Below are positions 18,896 through 28,666 of a stretch of 64,000 nt of DNA, in pieces (the first letter of the stretch is position 1; every line of letters starts with the position of its first letter). The DNA comes from an uncultured Synergistales bacterium. Lineage in GTDB: Bacteria > Synergistota > Synergistia > Synergistales > Aminobacteriaceae. Location of the stretch: the NCBI GenBank assembly GCA_905233565.1, contig CAJOCL010000004.1, positions 62,001-126,000 of the forward strand, written 5' to 3'. The notes under the pieces were generated by a model. That model was not told where the DNA came from, made no database searches, and saw nothing but the letters and a program-made list of their open reading frames with translations. A program made the position numbers and the translations under genes.

Positions 18896-18925
18896 GCCCT
18901 CTGGTCTTATACCGGAGGGTCTTTC
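18896..18925 (+). terminator. Rho-independent terminator
   Basis: CCCTCTGGTcttatACCGGAGGG-TCTTT. Confidence 0.7.
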
Positions 18926-18953
18926 TTCACTTTTAACTTTAACATCTTTGACA

Positions 18954-19850
18954 TCACTCTTCATAGCCTGAACGCGTCATCTTCATTTTTTCAAGCTCAC
19001 AGATAAACAATGCTGACGAAAGTACAACAGCACTCCCGTTAGGTGCGGATCCTCTTGAACGCAAATGTTTATCCATCTCAAAAACTGCATGAAGTCCGAG
19101 CGGCGTAATCATTCCCCCTTCAGAAAGAACCTTTTTAGCCTCGTCCTGAACTTTCATAAGTTCACCGATTCCGCCGTTAGCTGCCAAGATTGTGTCCTGA
19201 TTTTCAGCTATTATCGTAATCAGCGTATGAGCCAGTCTTTCGCGAAGGTTTAACTGTCCCTGAGTTGCCTCAAGTTTCCGCATTACCTCAATGGCTTTCA
19301 TTGTCTGAATAAATCCGTGTTCAGCTTCCCCCCTGCACCCCTCAAGCCCGTACGTAACGTAAGCCCTTTCGCTTGACGTTAAAATTTTGCCTTCAGCGTT
19401 CTCGGTTAAAGGCCAAAGCTCGCGTCTTATCATTCCCCTTACGAATGATGAGGCAGTCAATGACAGCGCACTCTGAGTTAAGATTCTTTTCTGTGCCGTC
19501 AATCTTCCCGCCGCCGCGCATAATAAACCTAGACAAAGTATATGACCCTTCATTGCGAGTCTTCCTCTTGTTGCGTATAAGACATCATTAATTCCGATTT
19601 TTCCGGGAGATCTGAGAATTGTAAACGCGTCTTCAGGGGCTATGCTTTCCGTGTCGGCTCCGGCTGAAGCGCAGTTCACAAAAGATTGAAACAGGGACAT
19701 TGCACCATCAAGAAAACACGGGAAGTCAGCGGCATTCAGTGCGTTGCAGTCAATCGGCGTAACAAGTCCGGGCTTCGGATAAACTGACGCTACACTGATT
19801 ATTGATTTGACGGCCAATTTTGCAATGTTGAATATATATATCTCGTTCAA
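18954..19850 (-). CDS. Triphosphoribosyl-dephospho-CoA synthase family protein (CitG-like)
   Basis: SVYPKPGLVTPIDCNALNAADFPCFLDGAMSL, RGRLAMKGHILCLGLLCAAAGRL, YGLEGCRGEAEHGF. Confidence 0.82.
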   Translation of the reverse strand: MNEIYIFNIAKLAVKSIISVASVYPKPGLVTPIDCNALNAADFPCFLDGAMSLFQSFVNCASAGADTESIAPEDAFTILRSPGKIGINDVLYATRGRLAMKGHILCLGLLCAAAGRLTAQKRILTQSALSLTASSFVRGMIRRELWPLTENAEGKILTSSERAYVTYGLEGCRGEAEHGFIQTMKAIEVMRKLEATQGQLNLRERLAHTLITIIAENQDTILAANGGIGELMKVQDEAKKVLSEGGMITPLGLHAVFEMDKHLRSRGSAPNGSAVVLSSALFICELEKMKMTRSGYEE

Positions 19851-19958
19851 ATTTTTTCGTTTAACCTCTCATTTTGTTTTTTAACGGGATTTATTTTACA
19901 TTACAACTTTATGATAAAGTTATAAAAAATAATATTCACAAAGTGAGGTAAAAGAATC

Positions 19959-21086
19959 ATGAAAAAAATATTAATGTTATTAATCGTTTTGTCGACTGCA
20001 CTGTCAGCAAGCGCAGATTTACGCACTGAAAGCCCAGAAAGCATTCTGCATTCAATGACACTGCGTGAAAAAGTCGGCCAGTTGTTCGTCATACTTCCGG
20101 ATCACTTAGATCCTGCATTATCTCTCGACAAGATTAACGATACAAGAGCTGAAGGTGTTAAATCCCTGTCCCCTTCAATGATTGAAACTCTCAGGGATTA
20201 CCCGGCAGGAGGCTTTATCTTTCTTGCCAAGAACATGGCCTCGCCCTCTCAGTTAGTCAAATACACTTCAGACCTGAAATCTGCAAGCGGAATTTATCCC
20301 GTTATGGCAGTCGATGAGGAAGGCGGAAGGGTCGCACGCATAGCAAATAAAAACGTCTTCAACGTCCGCAAATACCCAAGCACGGAGGCAATCGCTAAAT
20401 CCGGCAAAGTCCGTCAGGCATCTTCTTATATTGCATCTTACATAAAGCGTTACGGATTTAATTTAGATTTCGCCCCCGTTGCCGACATAAATACTAATCC
20501 TGAAAACATCGTAATCGGCAGCAGGGCTTTCGGTTCAGACCCTCATTACGTTTCAAAAATGGTCAGTGAATATCTTGACGGCCTGCACTCTCAGGGAATC
20601 GCAGGAAGTATAAAGCATTTTCCCGGTCACGGCGACACAAAAGGCGATACACACGAAGATTATGTAGCTGTCTATAAGACATGGGATGAGCTTTTACGGG
20701 CTGAAATAATACCGTTCCGCGACAATCTCAAAAAAGCCGATACTGTCATGTCCGCTCACATAACAATGAAAAATGTAACTCATGACAATCTGCCCGCCTC
20801 TTTATCTCGTGAAATAATAACGGGAAAGCTGCGTAATGAATTAGGCTATGACGGTGTAATAATCACTGACGCAATAAACATGGGCGCAATCTCAAAAAAT
20901 TATGCGTCATCAGAAGCCGCAATACTCGCCATTGAGGCCGGAAATGATATTGTCTTAATGCCTTGGGACTATAAAGAAGCCTTTGACGGCGTTGTTAATG
21001 CAGTGAAAAACGGGCGTATATCCGAAAACAGAATAAATGAAAGCGTCCTGAGAATTTTGAAACTTAAAGCTGAAATGCTGAAATAA
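19959..21086 (+). CDS. Glycoside hydrolase family 3 / beta-N-acetylhexosaminidase-like
   Basis: MAVDEEGGRVARI, FAPVADINTNPENIVIGSRAFG, IAGSIKHFPGHGDTKGDTHEDY, GVIITDAINMGAI. Confidence 0.93.
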   Translation: MKKILMLLIVLSTALSASADLRTESPESILHSMTLREKVGQLFVILPDHLDPALSLDKINDTRAEGVKSLSPSMIETLRDYPAGGFIFLAKNMASPSQLVKYTSDLKSASGIYPVMAVDEEGGRVARIANKNVFNVRKYPSTEAIAKSGKVRQASSYIASYIKRYGFNLDFAPVADINTNPENIVIGSRAFGSDPHYVSKMVSEYLDGLHSQGIAGSIKHFPGHGDTKGDTHEDYVAVYKTWDELLRAEIIPFRDNLKKADTVMSAHITMKNVTHDNLPASLSREIITGKLRNELGYDGVIITDAINMGAISKNYASSEAAILAIEAGNDIVLMPWDYKEAFDGVVNAVKNGRISENRINESVLRILKLKAEMLK

Positions 21087-21090
21087 AAAA

Positions 21091-21252
21091 TGGCGGGTGA
21101 TAGAAGATATAAACCAATAAACCGAGCTTCTGAGTGTTCAAGATGACAAGACAAAACGGCGGGTGATACGAAGATATAAATCAATAAACCGAACTTCTGA
21201 ACCGTTCAAGATAGCAAGATAAAAAAGGGAGGGTGATACGAAGATAAAAAAA
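21091..21252 (-). repeat. Degenerate tandem repeats resembling the tRNA-Val 3' end
   Basis: GGGTGATA(C)GAAGAT... at 21095, 21161 and 21231, and the tRNA's own GGGTGATAGAAGAATCGAACTTCTGA at 21257; the first two copies also carry AAACCGA(G/A)CTTCTGA. Confidence 0.75.
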
Positions 21253-21327
21253 TGGTGGGTGATAGAAGAATCGAACTTCTGACCTCTTCCGTGTCAAGGA
21301 AGCGTTCTACCTCTGAACTAACCACCC
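21253..21327 (-). tRNA. tRNA-Val(GAC), CCA encoded
   Basis: Reverse complement GGGTGGTTAGTTCAGAGGTAGAACGCTTCCTTGACACGGAAGAGGTCAGAAGTTCGATTCTTCTATCACCCACCA. Confidence 0.95.
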
Positions 21328-21387
21328 ACATATTTACTTAAAAGCAAAACGGTAAGAATGATACCAGAAAAAATTATAAAGTCAAAT

Positions 21388-21414
21388 TAAAGTCTCCGTA
21401 TCTCAGACCGATAA
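21388..21414 (+). promoter_or_regulatory. Sigma-28 (FliA)-type promoter upstream of flagellin
   Basis: TAAA-N15-ACCGATAA against consensus TAAA-N15-GCCGATAA. Confidence 0.82.
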
Positions 21415-21546
21415 CTAACACGTGAGGGCAGGGAAGCCGGAACACTGCAAGGGAATGCAGCACAAAACCTAAAATCTGAAACTAAAATTTTGAGAGACGG
21501 GTAATTAAATTAAAAATACATTCCCGTTTGCAGGAGGCTAAATATT

Positions 21547-24432
21547 ATGAGGATATATCACAACATACCGGCACTTACAGCTTACAATTCGCTCAACGGA
21601 ACGAATAAAGCAATGGAAAAGACAATACAGAAGCTCTCAACCGGACTTCGTATAAATTCAGCAGCAGATGACGCAGCAGGTTTCGCAATTTCTGAAAAAA
21701 TGCGTTCACAGATAGCAGGACTTGAAGTCGCTATCAGAAATACTCAGGACGCTACTTCAATGTTACAGGTTGCAGAAGGCGCACTCGGCGAAACTAACTC
21801 AATGTTACAGAGAATGCGTGAGCTTTCTGTTCAGGCCAGCAATGATACTCTCACCGCTCAGGACAGAAGCTATATACAGCTCGAAATTGATCAGCTTGAA
21901 GACCAGATCGACAGAATCGCAAAGACAACGCAGTTCAACAAGAAAAGGCTGCTTGACGGCTCATCAGCAGGCATAACATCATCAAGCAATCTCAGCGTCA
22001 AGGCTTATGTCAGAGGCTCACTCAGAGAGATTGACCAGTTCGGACAGAAAAAATCATTTGAGGGCAACTATAAAATTCAGGTAAAAGTCGATCCCAGCCA
22101 GACAGGTACGGGACAGGTTCAGAAGTCATCAGTCATGACGATTAAGCACCCCAACGTAATTACTGATATTGCTGTTGACAACGGCATTCAGAAAGTAGCG
22201 GTCGACAACGTTCCCGCAGCGGATTACTCGATTACAAGGGCGGTAACTCCTGCCGCTAACTGGACGGAATCTGCTTACACCAGTGCTCTGACCGATGAAA
22301 GTGCTATTGCTGCCGAGAAATCCGCATTTATGGATGCTGTTTCATTAGCGTTTGATACTACTGATCTTGATGCCTTGAATGAAAGATTAGACGCGAAACA
22401 TTCGCAGACCATGTACTCGACATTAGCCTTCAAGGTTACAGCGGTTGATACTACTACAGCCGGTTCCGAAAATGTAACGTTAGAAATAACGGCGACATAC
22501 CCCGATGGCACTAGTGGAGGACCAAAAAGCGTAACACTTAACGCTAGTGCTGCAACTACAGATATAGATCTTGCTGCAGATCTCGGCATGAGCGATACCG
22601 CTGGTGACTTCAAACTTACTTTCGACAAAGATAAAGTCGCAGCCCTTGCGAAAGCTACTGTGGCAGATTCAGTATTTACCTACACCGTAGCCGATCAGGC
22701 AACCTCAAAGCTGACGGGTTTTTACAACGCAGGTTCAGCCGATGACGCAGACGTAATCAAAACGATGAAAATCGGCGGTGATAACAGCCAGACGGCGAAC
22801 GCAAGCATACTTTTCGAGATTACGGGCATTGATGATACTAACAAAACGGTAACACTGCGTGCAACATCAAACGTACTCGGCACAGACGGGAATGTCTCGA
22901 ATTACCTTGAGGACTCAATAATCGTAACAGGAACAGCAAAGGGCATAGGCAAATCTCTCGGACTCGGAACGGATGATGCTTGCCAACTCTATCTTGATCT
23001 TACGAATGGAGATATAGCTAATCTCGAAGTAGGCACAAAATTTGCCTATAACTACACGGCATCAGGAAGGGCACTTGATATAACAGCAACTCAGGATCAA
23101 TACTGGCCCGACAAATGGGGAACTTGGGATGATACTCAAACTCCTCCTGTAACAAGCGATGTTACCTGCAACAGCACCGGAGATTATACGAGCGGGGGTA
23201 CTAATGCCGTAACGTTCGCCCTTGATGAGAAAGCAAATGACCTCAACAGCAAGGATATACATTTCCGCAATTTCTACATCAACGGCGAAAACGGCAACGT
23301 ATACGAGGGTGATATTATCCTGACGACTAAGGACACTTACAGCAAGGATGTTTTAGAGGCTAAAAACACAGATAAACTGGCTTCTTTCACGGCTGCTTAC
23401 ATCGGAAAAACCGCAACGCTCGATACAAAGCTCCGCGACCTCAATACGTTCTGGAACACTTCAGGCGTTTTCATGCTTGACTCGCCCCAGACGCTCACGA
23501 TCAATCAGGGAGACGGAAAGAGCGCAACAATAACGATTTACGGAACTGATACAGTACGCGAGCTTCAGCAGAAGTTCAACGATGCAATCGGCAAGGATCT
23601 CGGACAGGCTAAGTACGTACAGGGTGACGGCGCAAGCAAATTCTGCACTTTCGTTGAAAAAGGCAGCCAGAGTACTCAGGGTCTTGAGACAGTTCCCGGA
23701 ACGTTCATTTTCAGGTCAATACTTCCCGGAGCTATGGGCGATCTGACATTCAGCGGTGACGAAGATTTAATCAACACATTCGCGCTCAACGTTGTACAGG
23801 AAAGTTCAACGGCAGCTTTCAGGGCTTCAATATATGACGCTCACACGGGAATCGCAGTGAACGGCGCAACAAATATCAAAGTTTCAGACAATAAACTCGT
23901 CGGCGTACTTCACCCGAATGTAGACATCGAGTTTGACGCAACTGCAAACATCAAGGCTACATGGAGCGATGCGGAGAAGAATTTCATTCTTGAGCCTGAA
24001 ACTGAGTCATACGAGGCAATAATTCACATCGTCGACAGTTCTACGGTCTTCCAGATCGGCGCAAATGAGGGCGAGGATATCGCAATCGACATCGGCAACA
24101 TGTCAGCGGCTTCACTCGGCGTAACGAACATAAACGTATCGACAAGGGAATCAGCCTCGAAATCAATCGGCCTCATTGACGCGGCAATCAACAAAGTATC
24201 CTCGCAGCGTGCAAAGATCGGCGCATACCAGAACGCCCTTGAGTACACAAGCGAGAACCTGACAACGACAATGACAAACCTGACGGCGGCAGAGTCCAGA
24301 ATAAGGGACGCAGACATGGCACAGACGATGATGGAGTTCGTAAAGCTCCAGATCCTCAACCAGAGCGGTACTTCAATGCTTGCTCAGGCCAACCAGCTGC
24401 CTCAGTCAGTATTAAGCCTCCTCAACGGCTAA
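21547..24432 (+). CDS. Flagellin with a large central variable region (961 aa)
   Basis: N-terminal NGTNKAMEKTIQKLSTGLRINSAADDAAGFAISEKMRSQI and C-terminal LTAAESRIRDADMAQTMMEFVKLQILNQSGTSMLAQANQLPQSVLSLL flagellin domains. Confidence 0.97.
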   Translation: MRIYHNIPALTAYNSLNGTNKAMEKTIQKLSTGLRINSAADDAAGFAISEKMRSQIAGLEVAIRNTQDATSMLQVAEGALGETNSMLQRMRELSVQASNDTLTAQDRSYIQLEIDQLEDQIDRIAKTTQFNKKRLLDGSSAGITSSSNLSVKAYVRGSLREIDQFGQKKSFEGNYKIQVKVDPSQTGTGQVQKSSVMTIKHPNVITDIAVDNGIQKVAVDNVPAADYSITRAVTPAANWTESAYTSALTDESAIAAEKSAFMDAVSLAFDTTDLDALNERLDAKHSQTMYSTLAFKVTAVDTTTAGSENVTLEITATYPDGTSGGPKSVTLNASAATTDIDLAADLGMSDTAGDFKLTFDKDKVAALAKATVADSVFTYTVADQATSKLTGFYNAGSADDADVIKTMKIGGDNSQTANASILFEITGIDDTNKTVTLRATSNVLGTDGNVSNYLEDSIIVTGTAKGIGKSLGLGTDDACQLYLDLTNGDIANLEVGTKFAYNYTASGRALDITATQDQYWPDKWGTWDDTQTPPVTSDVTCNSTGDYTSGGTNAVTFALDEKANDLNSKDIHFRNFYINGENGNVYEGDIILTTKDTYSKDVLEAKNTDKLASFTAAYIGKTATLDTKLRDLNTFWNTSGVFMLDSPQTLTINQGDGKSATITIYGTDTVRELQQKFNDAIGKDLGQAKYVQGDGASKFCTFVEKGSQSTQGLETVPGTFIFRSILPGAMGDLTFSGDEDLINTFALNVVQESSTAAFRASIYDAHTGIAVNGATNIKVSDNKLVGVLHPNVDIEFDATANIKATWSDAEKNFILEPETESYEAIIHIVDSSTVFQIGANEGEDIAIDIGNMSAASLGVTNINVSTRESASKSIGLIDAAINKVSSQRAKIGAYQNALEYTSENLTTTMTNLTAAESRIRDADMAQTMMEFVKLQILNQSGTSMLAQANQLPQSVLSLLNG

Positions 24433-24484
24433 TTACAATTTCAAAGTTTCAGGAAGTTATTTCAGATTCAAAATTCAAATTCAA

Positions 24485-24514
24485 CACCCGGAGAGAAAAT
24501 CTCCGGGTTTTTTG
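24485..24514 (+). terminator. Rho-independent terminator after flagellin
   Basis: ACCCGGAGAgaaaaTCTCCGGGT-TTTTTTG. Confidence 0.9.
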
Positions 24515-24574
24515 TTGTATTAAATTCTTTTACTTGTTTTATACTAATATATATGATAGCATTATAATAATTCT

Positions 24575-24782
24575 AAGGAATAAGACATCGATTTTCGATG
24601 AGTCAATTTTGGGGAAGCACTTTCCTCTGTCCGCAGCGTAGCATTTAGAGACTGGATGGTCTCTGGACTAGATGAACTATGACGGGCCAACAGAAAAGGT
24701 GCAGAAGTAACAAGTAGTCAGGAATGCTTGATAGAGGTGTGTAGTACGCCAGCAGTTTATACTGTAAAATTCGGAGCATTGA
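24575..24782 (+). ncRNA. Putative structured non-coding RNA, class not identified
   Basis: ORF-free 330-bp gap; TATAAT at 24563; helices GGGGAA/TTCCTC (24611/24622), GCGTA/TACGC (24636/24745), GCATT/AATGC (24641/24723), AGAGAC/GTCTCT (24647/24659), GACTA/TAGTC (24666/24715). Confidence 0.45.
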
Positions 24783-24847
24783 TATTTTTATATGTTTCGG
24801 GTAACTATAATAAAGTCATTCGTGATTTATAGGAGGAATTAATTATT

Positions 24848-25861
24848 ATGGCTGTAAGAGTTGCAATTAACGGCTTCGGACGTATCGGGAGACTTGCTTT
24901 CCGTCAGATGTTCGACGCAGAAGGATATGAAGTAGTAGCAATAAATGACCTTGTTGCTCCCAAGATGCTTGCTCATCTTCTCAAGTTCGACACGACACAC
25001 GGACGTTACGGGAAAAAAGTAGATTATGACGATGAGAAAGGCACAATCACCGTAGACGGAAAAGTCATAACGATTTATGCAAAGCCCAAAGCTGAGGAGC
25101 TTCCTTGGGGCGAGCTTAAAGTCGATGTAGTTCTTGAATGCTCAGGATTCTACGCGTCAAAGGCAAAGGCTGAAGCACACATCAAGGCAGGCGCCCGCAA
25201 GGTCGTAATTTCAGCACCGGCAGGAAATGACCTTCCGACAATCGTTTTCAACGTAAACCATAAGACGCTCAAAGCCAGCGACACGATCATTTCGGCGGCA
25301 TCATGCACGACTAACTGCCTTGCGCCTATGGCCAAAGCACTTAACGACCTCGCGCCGATTCAGTCAGGCTTCATGACGACAGTACACGCTTACACCGGCG
25401 ATCAGATGATTCTTGACGGCCCCCACCGCAAGGGCGATTTACGCAGGGCAAGGGCAGCAGCATGCAACATCGTACCGAACTCAACGGGCGCAGCAAAGGC
25501 AATCGGCCTCGTAATCCCTGAACTTGCCGGCAAACTTGACGGCGCAGCTCAGAGAGTACCGACACCGACAGGCTCAACGACCATTCTTGACGCAGTTGTC
25601 AAAGGCACGGTAACAAAAGAGCAGGTCAATGCACAGATGAAGGCTGAAGAGACCGAGTCATTCGAGTACAACACTGAAGAGATCGTCTCATCAGACATTA
25701 TCGACAGCACGGCCGGTTCAATCTTTGACGCGACGCAGACAAAATGCAAGCCAGTAGGCAATGATATGACGCTCGTACAGGTAGTTTCATGGTATGACAA
25801 TGAGAACAGCTATACCACTCAGATGGTAAGGACGATTAAGTACTTCTCAGAACTCAAGTAG
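24848..25861 (+). CDS. gap: Glyceraldehyde-3-phosphate dehydrogenase, type I
   Basis: [37 protein letters not shown]-like [11 protein letters not shown]. Confidence 0.98.
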   Translation: MAVRVAINGFGRIGRLAFRQMFDAEGYEVVAINDLVAPKMLAHLLKFDTTHGRYGKKVDYDDEKGTITVDGKVITIYAKPKAEELPWGELKVDVVLECSGFYASKAKAEAHIKAGARKVVISAPAGNDLPTIVFNVNHKTLKASDTIISAASCTTNCLAPMAKALNDLAPIQSGFMTTVHAYTGDQMILDGPHRKGDLRRARAAACNIVPNSTGAAKAIGLVIPELAGKLDGAAQRVPTPTGSTTILDAVVKGTVTKEQVNAQMKAEETESFEYNTEEIVSSDIIDSTAGSIFDATQTKCKPVGNDMTLVQVVSWYDNENSYTTQMVRTIKYFSELK

Positions 25862-25909
25862 CCTGTTTTCAACAAACATATATTAAACAAAATATTTTTT
25901 CAAGGATAC

Positions 25910-25963
25910 AATCCTGCCCACCTCCTTAATGTTGAACTTAAAAACTAAAGGGCAGGATTTTTA
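25910..25963 (+). terminator. Rho-independent terminator with long loop
   Basis: AATCCTGCCC ... GGGCAGGATT-TTT. Confidence 0.75.
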
Positions 25964-26086
25964 ATGCGTTTTTTCTGTTATAATTTCAGGGCTGAAAAAT
26001 TAAGTATATTTTGATTGTGAACTGCTTAAATCTGTTATAAAATTTGACAAATCGTTTTCAGATTCATTTTAAGGAGGCAAAAATTT

Positions 26087-26425
26087 ATGAGTGATTGCAT
26101 TTTCTGCAAAATAGCTAACGGCGAAATACCGTCAGATTTTGTATATGAAGATGAAAATATAGCGGCGTTCCGTGACGTGAACCCGCAGGCACCGGCTCAT
26201 ATTCTTGTCATTCCAAAGAAGCATTACGCCTCAGCAGCTGAAGTCACTGACGCTTCAGTATGGAGCAGTTTAATGAGCAGTGCCGTAAAAATTGCCCGTA
26301 AACTAGGCCTTGAAGAAAACGGCTACCGAATGGTCATCAATACAGGCGAACAGGGCGGGCAGACAGTCCCTCACCTTCACCTGCACATGCTGGCAGGACG
26401 TAATCTCGGCTGGCCTCCGGGCTAA
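26087..26425 (+). CDS. HIT-family protein (histidine triad nucleotide-binding)
   Basis: [20 protein letters not shown]...[17 protein letters not shown]. Confidence 0.96.
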   Translation: MSDCIFCKIANGEIPSDFVYEDENIAAFRDVNPQAPAHILVIPKKHYASAAEVTDASVWSSLMSSAVKIARKLGLEENGYRMVINTGEQGGQTVPHLHLHMLAGRNLGWPPG

Positions 26426-26469
26426 GTGAGTTCAAGGCTGTACAGAGAACCCGAAGGGAGGGAATAATT

Positions 26470-26667
26470 ATGACTACTGTAGTACGTAAGGACGGCGAAC
26501 AGATCGAGGATACCCTCAAGCGTTTCAGGCGTGAAGTAGCGAGAGTAGGAACACTCAGAGAAGCCCGCAGACGTGAACATTACGAGAAGCCCAGCGATGC
26601 CAAGAAAATAAAGCGCGCAGAAGCAGCCCGTAAAAGAAAATCATTGCGGCATAGAAATCCAGGCTAG
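26470..26667 (+). CDS. rpsU: 30S ribosomal protein S21
   Basis: [42 protein letters not shown]. Confidence 0.95.
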   Translation: MTTVVRKDGEQIEDTLKRFRREVARVGTLREARRREHYEKPSDAKKIKRAEAARKRKSLRHRNPG

Positions 26668-26691
26668 TAGGATTTATTTTTTGTATACTTT

Positions 26692-26720
26692 CGGGGGCTG
26701 AAATAAGCTCCCGTTTTTTT
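26692..26720 (+). terminator. Rho-independent terminator
   Basis: CGGGGGCTgaaataAGCTCCCG-TTTTTTT. Confidence 0.85.
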
Positions 26721-26744
26721 AATTTTTAAGGAGGAATTTTAATC

Positions 26745-27194
26745 ATGTTGGTACAGGAAATAACGCACGATTTGACGCAGGCCATGAAAGAACGTGAAGA
26801 GCCTAAACTCTCAACGCTGAGAATGCTGAAAGCCGAACTTCAGAAACTGCAGGCCGACAAGGGCAAGGGCGTTGAAATTTCTGACGATGAAGTCTACGCA
26901 GTTATACGCAAATTAATCAAGCAGAGGAAAGACGCTGCCGAACAGTACAGGGCCGGAGGTGCTGAGGACAGGGCGGAAAGCGAACTTTCCGAAATCAGGG
27001 TACTTGAACCGTATCTCCCTAAACAGCTGAGCGATGATGAGCTTGATTCGATCATTTCAGAATCGGCAAAAGAAATTAACGCTGGTTCCCCGAAAGACAT
27101 GGGCAGGTTAATGAAGGCCGTTATGTCGAAAGCTAAGGGGCTTGCTGACGGATCACACGTAAAAGAAAGAGTTAATTTGTTCCTGAATAAGTGA
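26745..27194 (+). CDS. GatB/YqeY domain protein
   Basis: LTQAMKEREEPKLSTLRMLKAELQK, DDEVYAVIRKLIKQRKDAAEQY, YLPKQLSDDEL. Confidence 0.95.
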   Translation: MLVQEITHDLTQAMKEREEPKLSTLRMLKAELQKLQADKGKGVEISDDEVYAVIRKLIKQRKDAAEQYRAGGAEDRAESELSEIRVLEPYLPKQLSDDELDSIISESAKEINAGSPKDMGRLMKAVMSKAKGLADGSHVKERVNLFLNK

Positions 27195-27222
27195 ACTTAA
27201 TTAACGCTGTGGAAGGGTTTCA

Positions 27223-27250
27223 AGCCGGCGGATTGCGATTTCCGCCGGCT
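27223..27250 (+). terminator. Strong GC hairpin, probable terminator (weak T tract)
   Basis: AGCCGGCGGA-ttgcgatt-TCCGCCGGCT. Confidence 0.55.
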
Positions 27251-27458
27251 GTTGTATTCCTGAAAGGTAATTCCGAAAAGATATTGTTTACATTCGCAAT
27301 ATGTGTCTGAATTGATTTGAGCCGGAATTTTACACCGCTTATTTTATTCTGTCAAATCTTACCTTAAAAATTCCTTATATCTACCTTGCAAAAACCCCTG
27401 TAATTATGCTAGATATTAAGCGATACACAAATTTTTGCTTCGGAGGTTAGCAATTTTT

Positions 27459-28292
27459 ATGGAAACATTGACGCTGAATAACGGCCTCAAAATTCCTGCT
27501 ATAGGTTTCGGAAGTTATAAGGCTGAACTTGAAAGCATTGTTAAGGCAATTCGTGAAGGATATATATATTTCGACACGGCATCGTATTACGGCACAGAAA
27601 GATACATTGCCGATGCCCTAGTATGTTCGGGCGTTGAGCGCGAAAAAATCCTCATTGCGTCGAAAATTTGGAAATCCGACATGGGCTACGAAAATACCCT
27701 GATGTCATTTCAAAGGACGCTCGAAAATCTCAGGACTGATTATGTTGATGTGATGATGATACACTGGCCGCGTCCAAATCTTGAGCTGAAGGAATGGGAA
27801 GAGTTAAATCTTGAAACTTGGAGGGCAATGGAATATTTATACTCGCTTGGGAAAATCCGGGCATTAGGATTGAGCAATTTCCTTCCCTATCATGCAGATA
27901 ATATAATCAAGAACTGCAAAATCATGCCGTCAGTTTCGCAGCTTGAATTTCACGCAGGACATACGCAGGCTTTTGCGCTTGAATATTACCGAAAGAAAAA
28001 TATTCAAATTCAGGCTTGGAGCCCTCTCGGAAGGGGAAGGGTTCTCGATGACGTTCTTATACGCGGTCTTGCCGAAAAATATCACGTTACGCCGGCTCAG
28101 ATTTGTTTACGTTTCTGCATTCAAGAGGGAGTTATGCCCCTGCCTAAAGCCTCAAGCGTTGAACGTCTGCGCGAAAATCTCGGTTGCTTGGATTTCAGGA
28201 TTGATGACGATGATATTTCGCGCATTGAGAACATGCCGCCTTTGGGCTGGAGCGGTGAACACCCTGACCGTGAGCGCGTGAAGGTTGTATAA
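27459..28292 (+). CDS. Aldo/keto reductase
   Basis: LNNGLKIPAIGFGSYKAE, FDTASYYGTERYIADAL, YVDVMMIHWPRP, IRALGLSNFLPYH; start trimmed to ATG 27459. Confidence 0.95.
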   Translation: METLTLNNGLKIPAIGFGSYKAELESIVKAIREGYIYFDTASYYGTERYIADALVCSGVEREKILIASKIWKSDMGYENTLMSFQRTLENLRTDYVDVMMIHWPRPNLELKEWEELNLETWRAMEYLYSLGKIRALGLSNFLPYHADNIIKNCKIMPSVSQLEFHAGHTQAFALEYYRKKNIQIQAWSPLGRGRVLDDVLIRGLAEKYHVTPAQICLRFCIQEGVMPLPKASSVERLRENLGCLDFRIDDDDISRIENMPPLGWSGEHPDRERVKVV

Positions 28293-28339
28293 TTTATACA
28301 TTCCAGAAAAATTTTACGGGCGGGGAGGATTTCTATACA

Positions 28340-28660
28340 ATGAACGACGAATTTGTAAGAAAAGATGTTTTTGAAGCAGAAGTGCGGCGGCTTGATGAGC
28401 ATTTTGATTCGGCAGTATCCAGAATGGAAGCGAAAATTGATGCAGGAATTTCTGAAATAAAGGCTCAGAATGCGACATTCCGTGAACACGTTACTAATGA
28501 GCTTTCTGGCATGAACGAGAAAATATTGGCTATGGACGGCAAAATATCAGCACTTCAAGCAAAAGTCGATAATATAAGCGGTAATGTTGTGTTAATCATG
28601 ACGATAGCAGGGATTGTGATTTCGGGGTTAACGCTTTTTATACAGATATACATGAGGTAA
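28340..28660 (+). CDS. Small coiled-coil protein with C-terminal TM anchor
   Basis: Heptad-like coiled coil then VVLIMTIAGIVISGLTLFIQIYMR. Confidence 0.6.
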   Translation: MNDEFVRKDVFEAEVRRLDEHFDSAVSRMEAKIDAGISEIKAQNATFREHVTNELSGMNEKILAMDGKISALQAKVDNISGNVVLIMTIAGIVISGLTLFIQIYMR

Positions 28661-28666
28661 GAAAGC

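Noticed and set aside
22275-24359. Antisense ORFs inside the flagellin gene (22275..22628, 23062..23262, 24024..24359)
   Set aside because: Fully inside a strong CDS on the other strand; no RBS or domain signal
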